From Cylindrotheca closterium (taxonomy: Eukaryota; Bacillariophyta; Bacillariophyceae; Bacillariales; Bacillariaceae): DNA of 16,171 nt. Positions within the stretch are counted from its first letter, which is position 1. Each line of letters opens with the position of its first letter. Below the pieces are notes generated by a model. That model saw nothing but the letters and a program-made list of their open reading frames with translations. It was not told the DNA's origin and did no database searches. Location of the stretch: positions 1 to 16,171 of the forward strand of contig CAKOGP040001842.1 of NCBI GenBank assembly GCA_933822405.4. The letters run 5' to 3'. Below are positions 1 to 8,287 of the stretch, one piece after another. The translations under genes and the position numbers were made by a program.

Positions 1-149
1 TTCTTAACGACATGACTTGAGCAACTTCTGTATAGGTACAGATGCCTCCCATGGTTCAAACTTGTTGTTGACTCACCGCTCCACAGTACTTGACCTTTAC
101 AGCCGAATAATTCACCGGCAATCGAATTCCCATAGAGTAGCATCCTAAC

Positions 150-1335
150 GATTAATGTCTCCGTTATTATTATGTACCACTACCGTCGCCAAAGGTTGGG
201 ACCAGTGTAGCTGCACTGCGGCCTCGGACGTAGCGGCTCTCGCTTTTAATCAGGTACTGTCTCCACCATCTGAGTTCGTCCAGGACTAGGGAATTGAGGG
301 CAGTAGTTGTGTAGTACGATTCTGCTCCAATTCCCAGGCCCGGTGGGTGGGACAGAGTGTGAAACTCCTTGAGATGAGTGTGTCCCAGTCATCGGGGAGT
401 TGCTTCAGTAAGGGACTCCAAGACTCCAACTGCCACTGCCAGGCCCAAACGGGACCACTTTTTGTGGAGGGGAGACTGGATCAGGTATTTACAGATAGCC
501 AAAGCCCGGTCCCGCTCGGGTGGACCAATTTCTTAGGGTGAAAGAGGAATCCACAATCCACTGCCGTATCCAGGAAGAACTGGAGGCCTTGTGCCGTCTT
601 CTCGTGGGAGGGTCCATGGATGAGGAAGTCATCGACCCAGACCCAAATATGTACCGCGCCGCCGTCTTGTCCCATAAGAATAAAACTATATCCAAGTTTT
701 GGGTCAAATCCATTATCTCGTAGACCAGTCCAATAGCAGTTAGCCTTCGCCGCTCCTTTGAACACTGCAAACTTTTCCTTGACCAAGCGGACAAACGCAA
801 GTCCGATTTGGCATGCAATAGCTGGGCTGTTTCTTGCTCCCATTGCCAGGCCACAGTAAGCAAGGAGTTCCTTGGTGCGTGGATGCAAAAGTCCAAGGTA
901 CGGACAATCTTCCTTGTGCGTTGGGAAGTTGTAGAAGAACTTGGAGAGGTTGACCACTGCTGAATATCCTCCAGTGTACATTTGGTCAACAATGTGCGCG
1001 GTCCTGGGCATGAAGACGGGGTCCTGTCCAACACAATAGTTTTGACCTCCACGTAGCATGTCGGCAATGACTCTCCACTGCCCCGGCTGACCGTCCTTGC
1101 TAACAACGAACAATGGTGCGTTTGTAAGAACTTTGCGACCTTTGTCGATGTCTCTGAGAACCCCGAGGTCCACCAATTTGTTAACAAATTCCACCGCTGC
1201 CATCGTCATCTCTTCGTCCATGGGTGCATTGGGTCGGATGCAGGCTTCTGGTGCTTCCAAGGGACTGAAGTCGTTGGGCTTGGACATGTTCCAGAACAAT
1301 CAACAGTTGATGTGGGAATGAAGGAAATTGCGAAG
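150..1335 (-). pseudogene. Reverse transcriptase with start of RNase H, inactivated
   Basis: Polymerase of the retroelement. From 1335 the frame reads RNFLHSHINC, a TGA at 1300-1302, then an open stretch of about 260 residues to 520. It contains the finger and palm wording GQWRVIADMLRGGQN, VVNLSKFFYNF (motif A, codons near 951), YLGLLHP, GLAMGARNSP (motif B) and VWVDDFLIHG (motif C, VDD at 628-636). Motif A normally has Asp where this copy has Asn (codon 949-951, AAC). After PKKLVHP (about 520) the frame is lost. The next frame continues with ERDRALAICKYL, then a TGA at 389-391, then a YYTTT segment and VPTFGDGSGT, the start of RNase H with its first Asp at 185-187. Three TAA codons in a row follow at 164-172. 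At least four lesions make it a pseudogene. The role is certain, the exact clade is not. Confidence 0.85.
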
Positions 1336-1339
1336 TTGA

Positions 1340-2988
1340 AGTTGGTGTATGCAATTCGTGAGTTGCACTGGCGAGGGAGTATTGGTGTTGTAGTAGCTTG
1401 TTGGCGCAGACAGACAGTAGCGTTACAAAGGGCTTTATAACCTGTCGTACTAGCAGATATGACTAAATCCTAATGCAATGCAAATGTAGATGAATGAGAA
1501 ATAGTGAATAGATCTATGGAAAGTATGGTGTCTGTATGTCATACGGTGAACCAGGATAGACCTCGCACAACATCTGGGGTGTGTAGGAAATTCTGTCGCG
1601 CCCCTCAACGGAGTTCTTCCCAATGTTCGGCCGGGAACTCCCACCATAAAAGTTGCAGTTTCTTGGGGTCTGGGCCTTCGTCTGTGTAGTTGTCCCGATG
1701 TATAGCTAGGCGTAGTAGTCCGTCTCAATGGTGATGGGAGAGGCGGATTCCTCATTGGTAGAAGTGGGCCTGGGGCCATGATCCGAGCCAGGTGTCCCAT
1801 GGTCTTTGAGGCATTCCATGGAGTATGACAAATACTCCCAGTGAAACAGCGATGTACTTTGACAAAGGCTGTGAACGGAAAGTCCTTTTTCAGCACCCTT
1901 TGGGATGCCAAGGCCTCGGGCCAGTTCGTCTTTCAACAAGCGACGGATCCCCTTTTCTGTCTCAATCCAGGCTCTGATTTGATGGGGCATTGGATCACTG
2001 AAGGCCTTCGGTGTGTTTGGGCTTCGCCATTGAGAGTAGGCTCGTTTGGACACTAGACCCGGCGGGGTCAGAAGGTTGCTCATTGGTCGGATCACTGAGA
2101 GGTCCTAATCCAAGCTGTCCCATTTCCAGTTCAATTCAGATTCAATCTTCGTTCGGATGACCAAGAGACGGGATTGGTTGATGGCCCCTCCCACTGCGGT
2201 CGCATTGATGGCACGACAGTTTGTCTGGTACCGGAGTTCTTTCCATCTTTTAGTAGACGCTTTGCTGGTAGGCCCGTACTGCCATATAGTCGGATCCGTT
2301 CTCCAGGATTCTATTGCAATTGTCGGTCTTTGCTTGCAAGACACGAAGGCAACCATGTCTTCTCAAGGTTGTTGTTGAGGTCCTCACGTTGGGACCTTGT
2401 GGTTTCCTTTTTCAATAATTAGTAGATCCACCGGATGATTCTTCTCCAGGAGGCCCAACCATGGGCGGTGTGGTCTGAGTCAAACCAATGGTGGATCCAC
2501 AAGGTCTGTTGGTATTGTCTCCTCCTTGTGTCGGATCGAGAACAATAGGTCCAACTTAGGCCATGCATATTGCATGAGTTCACATCCGCCCCCTATTACT
2601 CCCATAGTTCTCAGTCCTAACAAACCCGTCGTAGCCACTCTCCGTCTTTCAACTCCTGCCATCACTCCTGCCGTAACATCGTCAACGCTACACCTTTGCT
2701 CACCTGGTAATAGTAAAGGTGTGAAAGAACGGTCAGTTATAACAAATTGGATGTTGTACAGGCAAAGATGGTTGATGATGGTGTGGTTGATGTGGTCTGT
2801 GGCTCGTGTTCTTCAGTTGGCCGCCTCCTTGGGAATAGGATGTGATGTGGTTGTGTGATGTACATGTAGATCTGAGGTGGGCCATTAGTAAGCTTCCCGA
2901 CTCACAAATGTGATGTGGTGTGTGTCTTCCTGAGGTGGGCCATTAGTATGCTTCCCTACTCTCAGGGCCGATACGCTGCGGACGCTGG
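1340..2988 (-). pseudogene. Decayed pol spacer between Gag-like ORF and RT
   Basis: This 1.6-kb stretch holds only short open frames interrupted by stops. The best preserved fragment is minus strand 2095-1706, about 129 residues, with ELARGLGIPKG and SLFHWEYLS, wording I associate with the N-terminal part of diatom retroelement polyproteins upstream of RT. A second fragment at 2356-2105 (including NQSRLLVIRTKIESELNWKW) ends in a stop 9 bases before the first begins, so the two may once have been continuous. No aspartic protease motif (D-S/T-G) was found in the fragments read. The region is best seen as eroded coding sequence of the same element. Plus-strand ORFs here look like chance readings. 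Confidence 0.5.
2840..2963. repeat. Imperfect tandem duplication, two copies
   Basis: The block CTGAGGTGGGCCATTAGTA followed by GCTTCCC and ACTC occurs at 2872-2902 and again at 2930-2960, 58 bp apart, with two or three differences. Each copy is preceded by ATGTGATGTGG (2840 and 2908). The repeat lies just downstream of the Gag-like stop codon on the minus strand, inside the decayed element. Confidence 0.75.
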
Positions 2989-4443
2989 TTATTCCTTTTT
3001 CCAACCCTCCAATACTTCCTTTACGATCTCCGCCGCAATAGGTCGCTTGGGATCTGCTTTGTATGTTTGGAGGACTTTTCGGCAGGCCTTCTTGGCCCAG
3101 GTAGTTGGATGGCTTTTGAGGGGACAGGCTTTTGGAGTATGTTTGATTCCTAGAGCAATGTGTAGATCCCTGTTGTGGCACCAGGAGCATTTGGGTTCGT
3201 CGTTGCCTTTTCCCGCACCCTTCTTGTTCTTGGCAAGATGTTCTGCTAGTCTCTCCTCCACAAGTGCCTCCAATCGGGAATCCAGGGCCTCTTGGAAGAG
3301 ACGATTCTCTTCTCTGACGTTGGTGATGGTCTTCTCCGTGATCTTGTTGCTGTTGAAGTTCTTTGCTTGGGCATCACGAAGGTAAATGTAGTTCTGAAAT
3401 AGTCTTTTGCTGGTGGAGTGGACTCGGATTCTCAGTAGTTCCTTGGAGTGGTGGGAGAGCAGGAGGTAGGCTTCTGACCCTTTCCACACATCGCTCATGC
3501 CATCAATTCTCTTCTGCCGGATCTTGTTGATGAGTGCGGTGTAGTTGGTCAGAGTCTCTTGGATAATGAGGCAGAGTAGACTTCGTTCCAAGTAATTGTC
3601 AATGAAGCCTTTCATATATCCCCGGTCATGTAGGTAGGATTGGATGCGGAGTTGTTGGTTGCGAGAGGTGAGCTCTTTGTCTTCTGCAATAGTGCTGGCC
3701 GCTTTGAAGAGGTCGGCTTTGGACTTGATTAAAGACAGCCCGTGTCTAGAAGTCTTGGGGTAGTGGATGGCGGTGATTGTAGTCTTCATGGAGGGGCTCT
3801 TGCTAGATTCCACAGTCTCCAAGAACTGCTGCATAATGTCCGTAGTGTCCGTATTCACGTCCACATCACCACCTCCTCCCTTTGGTGAGCACGTACCTGG
3901 TAAACTTGCAATATCATTCGTTACATCGTATAGTCCCTTGTTGTATTGGCTCCTCAGTAAAGCTTCTGGCATCATTGCCCTGTCAACCTGACTGTCGAAT
4001 ATGGAAAGGCCGTGAATTTTGTCCTTGTCGTCCTTTGAGCTATCCACTTGCCCGATGCGTACGAGAGGATTGTGTTGGTTGATGAGGATCTCTCCATTTG
4101 GGCCTCTTGGGACTTCGTCTTCTCCTCCGTTGGGTGTTGCTCCTTGGTTGTATTGAATGGGTCTGTCGCGTGCCCCATGGAGGTCGGGTTCCAGCTGTCT
4201 TGTGGTGGTCCTTGGGCGGCTTTCAGGTGGTGGGTTAGCCGCCTTTTCTTGAAGTCGTTCTGTCACTTGTGCAAGACGTTCCGCAGTTGCCTGCATTTGT
4301 CTCATCATGGGCTCGGTCAACTGAAGGATTGTCTGGAGGATGAACTGACTTGTGTCTTGATTCCCATTGTTGTTGGTTGCAGCCGGTGTTGGTGGAGCGT
4401 GATGGTTCGTCCCTGTTACCGTGGCTCTGGGTGGTGACTTCAT
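2989..4443 (-). CDS. Gag-like protein with C-terminal CCHC zinc knuckle
   Basis: Intact 484-residue ORF starting at ATG 4443-4441. The first 150 residues are rich in Pro, Thr, Asn and Gln and look disordered. A central mostly helical part (about 160-390) includes a charged stretch ending in LEALVEERLAEHLAKNKKG. Near the C-terminus is C419-x2-C422-x12-H435-x4-C440, a knuckle with a longer loop than the retroviral C-x2-C-x4-H-x4-C. Position between the coiled-coil ORF and the RT remnant, same strand, supports a Gag-type role in binding element RNA and forming particles. That role is inferred, since I recognise the knuckle wording but no capsid fold. It begins 57 nt after the stop of the preceding ORF. 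It is notable for being open while the polymerase is ruined. Confidence 0.7.
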   Translation of the reverse strand: MKSPPRATVTGTNHHAPPTPAATNNNGNQDTSQFILQTILQLTEPMMRQMQATAERLAQVTERLQEKAANPPPESRPRTTTRQLEPDLHGARDRPIQYNQGATPNGGEDEVPRGPNGEILINQHNPLVRIGQVDSSKDDKDKIHGLSIFDSQVDRAMMPEALLRSQYNKGLYDVTNDIASLPGTCSPKGGGGDVDVNTDTTDIMQQFLETVESSKSPSMKTTITAIHYPKTSRHGLSLIKSKADLFKAASTIAEDKELTSRNQQLRIQSYLHDRGYMKGFIDNYLERSLLCLIIQETLTNYTALINKIRQKRIDGMSDVWKGSEAYLLLSHHSKELLRIRVHSTSKRLFQNYIYLRDAQAKNFNSNKITEKTITNVREENRLFQEALDSRLEALVEERLAEHLAKNKKGAGKGNDEPKCSWCHNRDLHIALGIKHTPKACPLKSHPTTWAKKACRKVLQTYKADPKRPIAAEIVKEVLEGWKKE

Positions 4444-4500
4444 CGTATTGTGCTCTTCACCAATAGTTACTTGTTTGTTGGCTGTTTTGGTGGGATTTTT

Positions 4501-5213
4501 CTAGCTGGCGGTTGGTGTTGGTTTCTTGGGCGTAGATCGGGTCTTCTTCTTTCTCTTGGAGGGTGACTTTTGAGATGGTTGGCCTGCCAGGAAGGCATCT
4601 TTTTCCAAGAGAGCTTGCTCGGCCTTGAGCTTTGTCAAAAGAGCTTCCTGTTCCAATCTTGCAATCTCTGCCGCAATCTTATCCATGCGTGACTGATATT
4701 CGTCTGTCTCTCTTTCTGACTCCACTTCGCTCTCTTCCACTCCACTGCTTTGTGGATAATCGTCGTCCAAGAGCCTGACATGATCAAGACAAAGGCGCGC
4801 CTCCATCTTCTCCTTGGAGCATCGGAATCCATTTTGTTTACCATGGAAGACGGATTCCCCATTCTTATCTAAATGTGCAGATTCAACTCGTAGAAGCCAT
4901 TGTGGTTCTGCTCTGCTCACTTTGCGTTCCTCCTTGTGTTCTCGACAACGTTGGGTTGCCTTTCCACAGACCAAGAGATTGTGTTCTGTCTCCACTGTCG
5001 GCCCGATGAAGTTGGCTCTACAGTGAGTATTGTCCAGATGGATGAGATCCTCAATCGCTGGCTCGGTTCCGTCCCAGATTTCTTTGGGATCCTCTTCTGC
5101 TCCTTCAGTGTCTGGTGGTGCTTCTCCGGGGTTTCGTGTTGGTTCCCCTCAGAGAGGCCAGTATCAAAGTCTGAATCGATTTCGCCATCATTAGTGCTTC
5201 GGAAATCGCTCAT
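4501..5213 (-). pseudogene. Coiled-coil ORF with basic tail, one frameshift
   Basis: First ORF of the element. The C-terminal part (about 5148-4501) has no ATG near its beginning and follows directly after an in-frame TGA (5151-5149). The neighbouring frame supplies ATG 5213 and an acidic start (MSDFRSTNDGEIDSDFDTG) that runs into the run of four G at 5148-5145. One extra G there would join them, so a single-base loss is the simplest reading. After the acidic part comes a Cys/His-containing segment (LLVCGKATQRCREHKEER, later GFRCSKEKMEARLCLDH), then an acidic stretch, then a coiled coil (MDKIAAEIARLEQEALLTKL) and a Lys/Arg/Ser/Thr/Pro tail. The function is unknown. A role with the Gag-like protein is only suggested by position. 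Confidence 0.6.
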
Positions 5214-5408
5214 TTCAGTTTGAATTTCCTCCACGACTCGTGGCACGCCAGCCACGGATGAACGGCTTCTGGTTGAATAGGAATTGAGTGTCCGGAGGTC
5301 ACGCTGCCTCTCTGTCGGCTCCGGCCGGTACTTGATAGGTCTGAATTGACTGTTTCTACTGGGGGTCTAGAAGCCCGCCCATTTGGCGATAACGCATTGA
5401 GAAGACGT

Positions 5409-5427
5409 CAAAAATCCATGATTTTTG
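5409..5427. repeat. Perfect 8-bp inverted repeat at the predicted transcript start
   Basis: CAAAAATC (5409-5416) and GATTTTTG (5420-5427) are perfect complements separated by CAT. The hairpin sits 30-50 bp downstream of the minus-strand TATA box and next to the palindrome GACGTC at 5404-5409. Confidence 0.6.
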
Positions 5428-5455
5428 CAAACTCCTGATTCCTCTTATTGATTCC

Positions 5456-5466
5456 TTTTATATAAA
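5456..5466 (-). promoter_or_regulatory. TATA box of the retroelement
   Basis: On the minus strand the sequence reads TATATAAAAGG, a near-ideal TATA box, about 245 nt upstream of the first ORF's ATG (5213). A transcript start about 30 nt further on would fall near 5430. Between it and 5213 lie two short upstream ORFs on the minus strand, starting at 5419 (three codons) and 5397 (13 codons). Confidence 0.55.
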
Positions 5467-5470
5467 TCAC

Positions 5471-5978
5471 TATCCCCCCAGGCGAGTTAAAGTTTTCTAC
5501 GCTATGTTGGGGTCCGATAGTGTTCAATCGCAAGGTTCAATCTGGATCGAGTTGTGTGTTTCTTGCCGAAACTCTAAAGTCTTTTCAGTTTGGCGCCTAC
5601 CGGTGTTCACAGCTTCTCCAAGTTCAGTACTTTCTTCACGTATGGTAGCTACATACGCGTCAGATCTTCATTCAAGTTCTTTGCTGGCTACCGGAATTCG
5701 GAATTCTTCTTCACTTTCGCAACCTTTCTATACGGTCGGTTGGGTACTGTAGAGTCCAGTTTTTTTAACAATAACCAGTCCGGTTGATCGAGACAGGCCA
5801 ACCTCAAGAAAAGCAACAACAACCAGGACTTTCGTAGTTGTTGCGAGAGACGGAACAAGTCTCGTCGTTCGTTGCTCTGCACTTGAAACCACTTCAAGAA
5901 CAAAGTCGGTGGTCGCTGCAACAGCTTAGAGGGATACATCCTTAAAATTCGAAACAGCGCAAATACGATAGTGTTGTG
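5471..5978. other. Region between retroelement and ELM2 gene, no gene seen
   Basis: About 500 bp with only short, family-less open frames on both strands. It should contain the promoter and 5' UTR of the plus-strand ELM2-SANT-PHD gene. No clear TATA box is seen close to 5979. The element's own edge must lie somewhere near 5470 but no target-site duplication can be recognised without the other end. Confidence 0.5.
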
Positions 5979-7920
5979 ATGGATGAAATCAGTGCTGAAC
6001 AAGGGTTGCTGCCATCGGGCCCAGCAGGCAATGACGTGGAACACAATACATGTGCAATTCAAGATGTAGACCAAGCTGTCATGCTTATAGCTAAATCGAA
6101 CAAGACTCTTGAATCGAAAACGAATCGCGAGCTGATTGACGACGAAACGTTTACCAACATAGCATCAGTCGACATTCAAGATCATACTAATGACAAAAAT
6201 ACCACAGCAGAATCGCACACAATTGTTTTAGAGTCACAATCCCAGAACAATGATGCCACAGAAAACGAAAATGAGTCTCTTGGTACCGTGGTAGAAACGT
6301 TGAAGCCAGCGATGGACACATTGGAAAATGTCGCTGATACCACGGAGGGGGCAGAAGCAATGCGATGGGAAAAGCGGTTTCAAACCGAATCTGAATCGTT
6401 GAAGCCACTGGCCGGCGCTGTGGAGACTATTGATGAAACGTCACAAGAGGACGAAAACGAGAGAGCGGAACAACTGAAATGGTCTGCCAAAGTCTCGCAC
6501 CATGAAAGGAGTGCTATTACAGATAGGATTATTCACAATGGATCGCAGCATATCGGAGTTGATCCCACTTTATCATCAATGCCTTCACATGCCACTCAAG
6601 TGAGGCCGAAGAGGGCGCAGCGGGTAAGCAGTAAGCGAAGTTACGTTGAGGCCCTGGAGGCATCGCGTGTCCCTGAAACTGCAAGCGACCTGTGGGAAGC
6701 CATCCGCCCAGTACCGGAGCAAGGGTTTGAAGAGTCCCTTTTTTCATCAGCTAGGGTTGGGGCTACTTCAAAACGATATTCGAAAAGGAAAAAAGAAAAA
6801 TGCAAGCCAGAGAGTCATCCAATCGTTTCCAATGTTGTATTTAACAAACGGTTCTTAGATTTCAATCGATCTCCGCGAGGATATCTTGACGAATTGGTTC
6901 GAATCTCTAAATCAGCCGTACTCACAAAAGAACAACAGTCTCGCCCTCATTATGAATCCATTCCTATTGAACCAGATTTAGGAGATTCGGCGTCTCGGGT
7001 TGGTCACAGTTATCAAGCTCGAGTATCAAAATCCCCAAAAGACTACAGGGACAAGTTTGGTGATGGGTACCTGCCAGAATATGATACTCTCTGGGACCCG
7101 TATCGGGCAGACGCAGCTGAAAGACAAGGGCAGGACATTGACGGTTTTCTCAATATCAACTGCGAACTTGTCAAGAAAGAATGCCTGATGACCCTTTTGC
7201 ATCTCTATGACTACAATGTTGCTATGGCGGAGTCAGAATACAGAAGAATAAGGGCGTTTGGAGGGGAGCCGTCGTCGAAGCTATCAAAAGAACAATCAAG
7301 TGTTTTCAAAGCGTTTCTCATGAATGAAAAAAAGGACTTCGTTGTTCTGGCAGAAAAAATAAACCGCAGCAAATCAGATTCTCTGATCCACTACTATAAT
7401 TGGAAGAGAGTGGATTCGCATTATCCAACATTGAAAGCCGAATGGAAGAATGACTTCTGTTTTATTTGTAATGATGGCGGTGATCTTCTCGTTTGTGATG
7501 GTGAGTAAATTCTTTCGAGGACGTGCGAACGATGAAAAACAAAATCTAAGATTTTCACATTTAGGATGCGAGAGAGCTTATCATTTGGGATGTCTTAAAC
7601 CACCACTTGCCGAAATTCCAGAAGGTGATTGGTTTTGTCCACTTTGCGTGAACCGCAAAACCAAAGCACTTCCGATCTCCACACTGTCGCCTTCAGCAAT
7701 TGGTAATAGACTGCGGTTTTCTGAGAAAGAAGAGGATGGAAGTCGTTTGCACCGAGAGTGTAATGGAATCATTTGGGATAAAATGAATCAACAAGCTCTC
7801 GGAGACTCCGGAAACGGATCTTTACGAAAACCTGAAAACGACAACCCAAGATCACCAGATCAAGTCCAAATGGCACCTGTTTTAGATGAACTTGATGCCG
7901 AATATTCTGTCGTCATTTAA
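5979..7920 (+). CDS. ELM2-SANT-PHD chromatin protein (join 5979..7500, 7565..7920)
   Basis: Probable subunit of a histone deacetylase or similar nuclear corepressor complex, by family. The spliced product is 625 residues. Residues 1 to about 250 are acidic, Ser/Thr/Glu-rich and likely disordered, followed by a basic stretch (KRYSKRKKEKCKPE). An ELM2-like segment begins at RVGHSYQARV (about 340) and continues through a CoREST-like linker (LLHLYDYNVAMAESEYRRIR). A SANT domain follows (about 435-479, ending SLIHYYNWKR), then a PHD finger with ligands C494, C497, C506, C509, H514, C517, C532 and C535. Splicing at GTGAGT (7501) and TTTAG (7564) restores CDGCERAYHLGC, with a total length divisible by three. 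ATG 5979 is the first ATG of the frame. In ELM2-SANT proteins such as MTA and CoREST this pair binds class I HDACs, and PHD fingers commonly read histone tails. The partners here are inferred. Confidence 0.9.
7501..7564 (+). other. 64-nt intron splitting the PHD finger
   Basis: Donor GTGAGT, acceptor CATTTAG, phase 1 inside the Gly codon between the fourth and third zinc ligands. Retention gives Gly-Glu-stop after C506, leaving the protein without the second half of the finger. Confidence 0.9.
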
Positions 7921-8287
7921 AAAAATATCAGTATCAATTGATAGTAACCCTTCCAAACTGTGAAATAACCATTGCATAGAAAAAAAGGAATCACCGAAAC
8001 TTCCTTGTAGCTCTATATCATGCTTGGAGAAGGCCACGAGCGTTCCAAAACAACACGAGTCGCGCAGGAAATGCACAAAGACAAGTTCTCGCAATGACAC
8101 CGTGAGAAATGCAAAGACAAGTTCTCGCAATGGTATTGGCACTTTTTCGTTAGTGCAAAGCTCTGAAGATATCGTCTACATGTTCATGTGCTCGACAGTT
8201 CCTCGAGCAACTAATGTTTTTCCGTTCCGGTTCAAAATAATAATAATAATGGCAATTCATTTTATCTATTTGAATCTCGAGTAGAAA
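7921..8287. other. Convergent 3' intergenic region
   Basis: It holds the 3' ends of the ELM2 gene (plus) and the kinesin gene (minus). It is AT-rich at both ends, with an AAT microsatellite of five units near 8237-8252. No gene is supported. It also contains a short direct repeat, listed separately. Confidence 0.6.
8066..8132. repeat. Direct repeat with 36-bp period
   Basis: CAAAGACAAGTTCTCGCAATG occurs exactly at 8076-8096 and 8112-8132. The preceding bases (GAAATGCA) also match, apart from a 2-base indel. Two units only, between converging genes. Confidence 0.8.

Larger units (their letters stand above)
1..5470 (-). mobile_element. Decayed retrotransposon, Gag-like ORFs plus RT-RNase H, truncated by the window edge
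   Basis: All recognisable parts read on the minus strand in retroelement order: promoter-like sequence near 5460, a coiled-coil ORF, a Gag-like ORF with a zinc knuckle, a decayed spacer, reverse transcriptase, then the beginning of RNase H running off towards position 1. The RT and RNase H wording (WVDDFLIHG, GDGSGT) and the knuckle CSWCHNRDLH resemble a retroelement type that I recall as abundant in diatom genomes. Assignment to DIRS-like or Ty3-like cannot be settled, because the part that would carry an integrase or tyrosine recombinase lies beyond the left edge and no terminal repeats can be compared. The right boundary near 5470 is inferred from the TATA box position and is not a seen junction. 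Confidence 0.8.

Noticed and set aside
489..1187. Minus-strand open frame of 232 residues overlapping the RT
   Set aside because: Shadow of the RT in another frame; its residues match no family, while the other frame holds clear RT motifs.
2480..2700. Possible protease domain upstream of RT
   Set aside because: No D-S/T-G motif was found in the minus-strand fragments; the stretch is too eroded to name.
2526..2858. Plus-strand open frame of 110 residues
   Set aside because: Opposite strand to the element, low-complexity and no recognised family.
5141..5152. Programmed -1 frameshift in the first element ORF
   Set aside because: The G run does not form a canonical slippery heptamer and the copy shows decay elsewhere.
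5688..6074. Minus-strand open frame of 128 residues overlapping the ELM2 gene start
   Set aside because: Overlaps a better supported gene and its composition looks like antisense reading.
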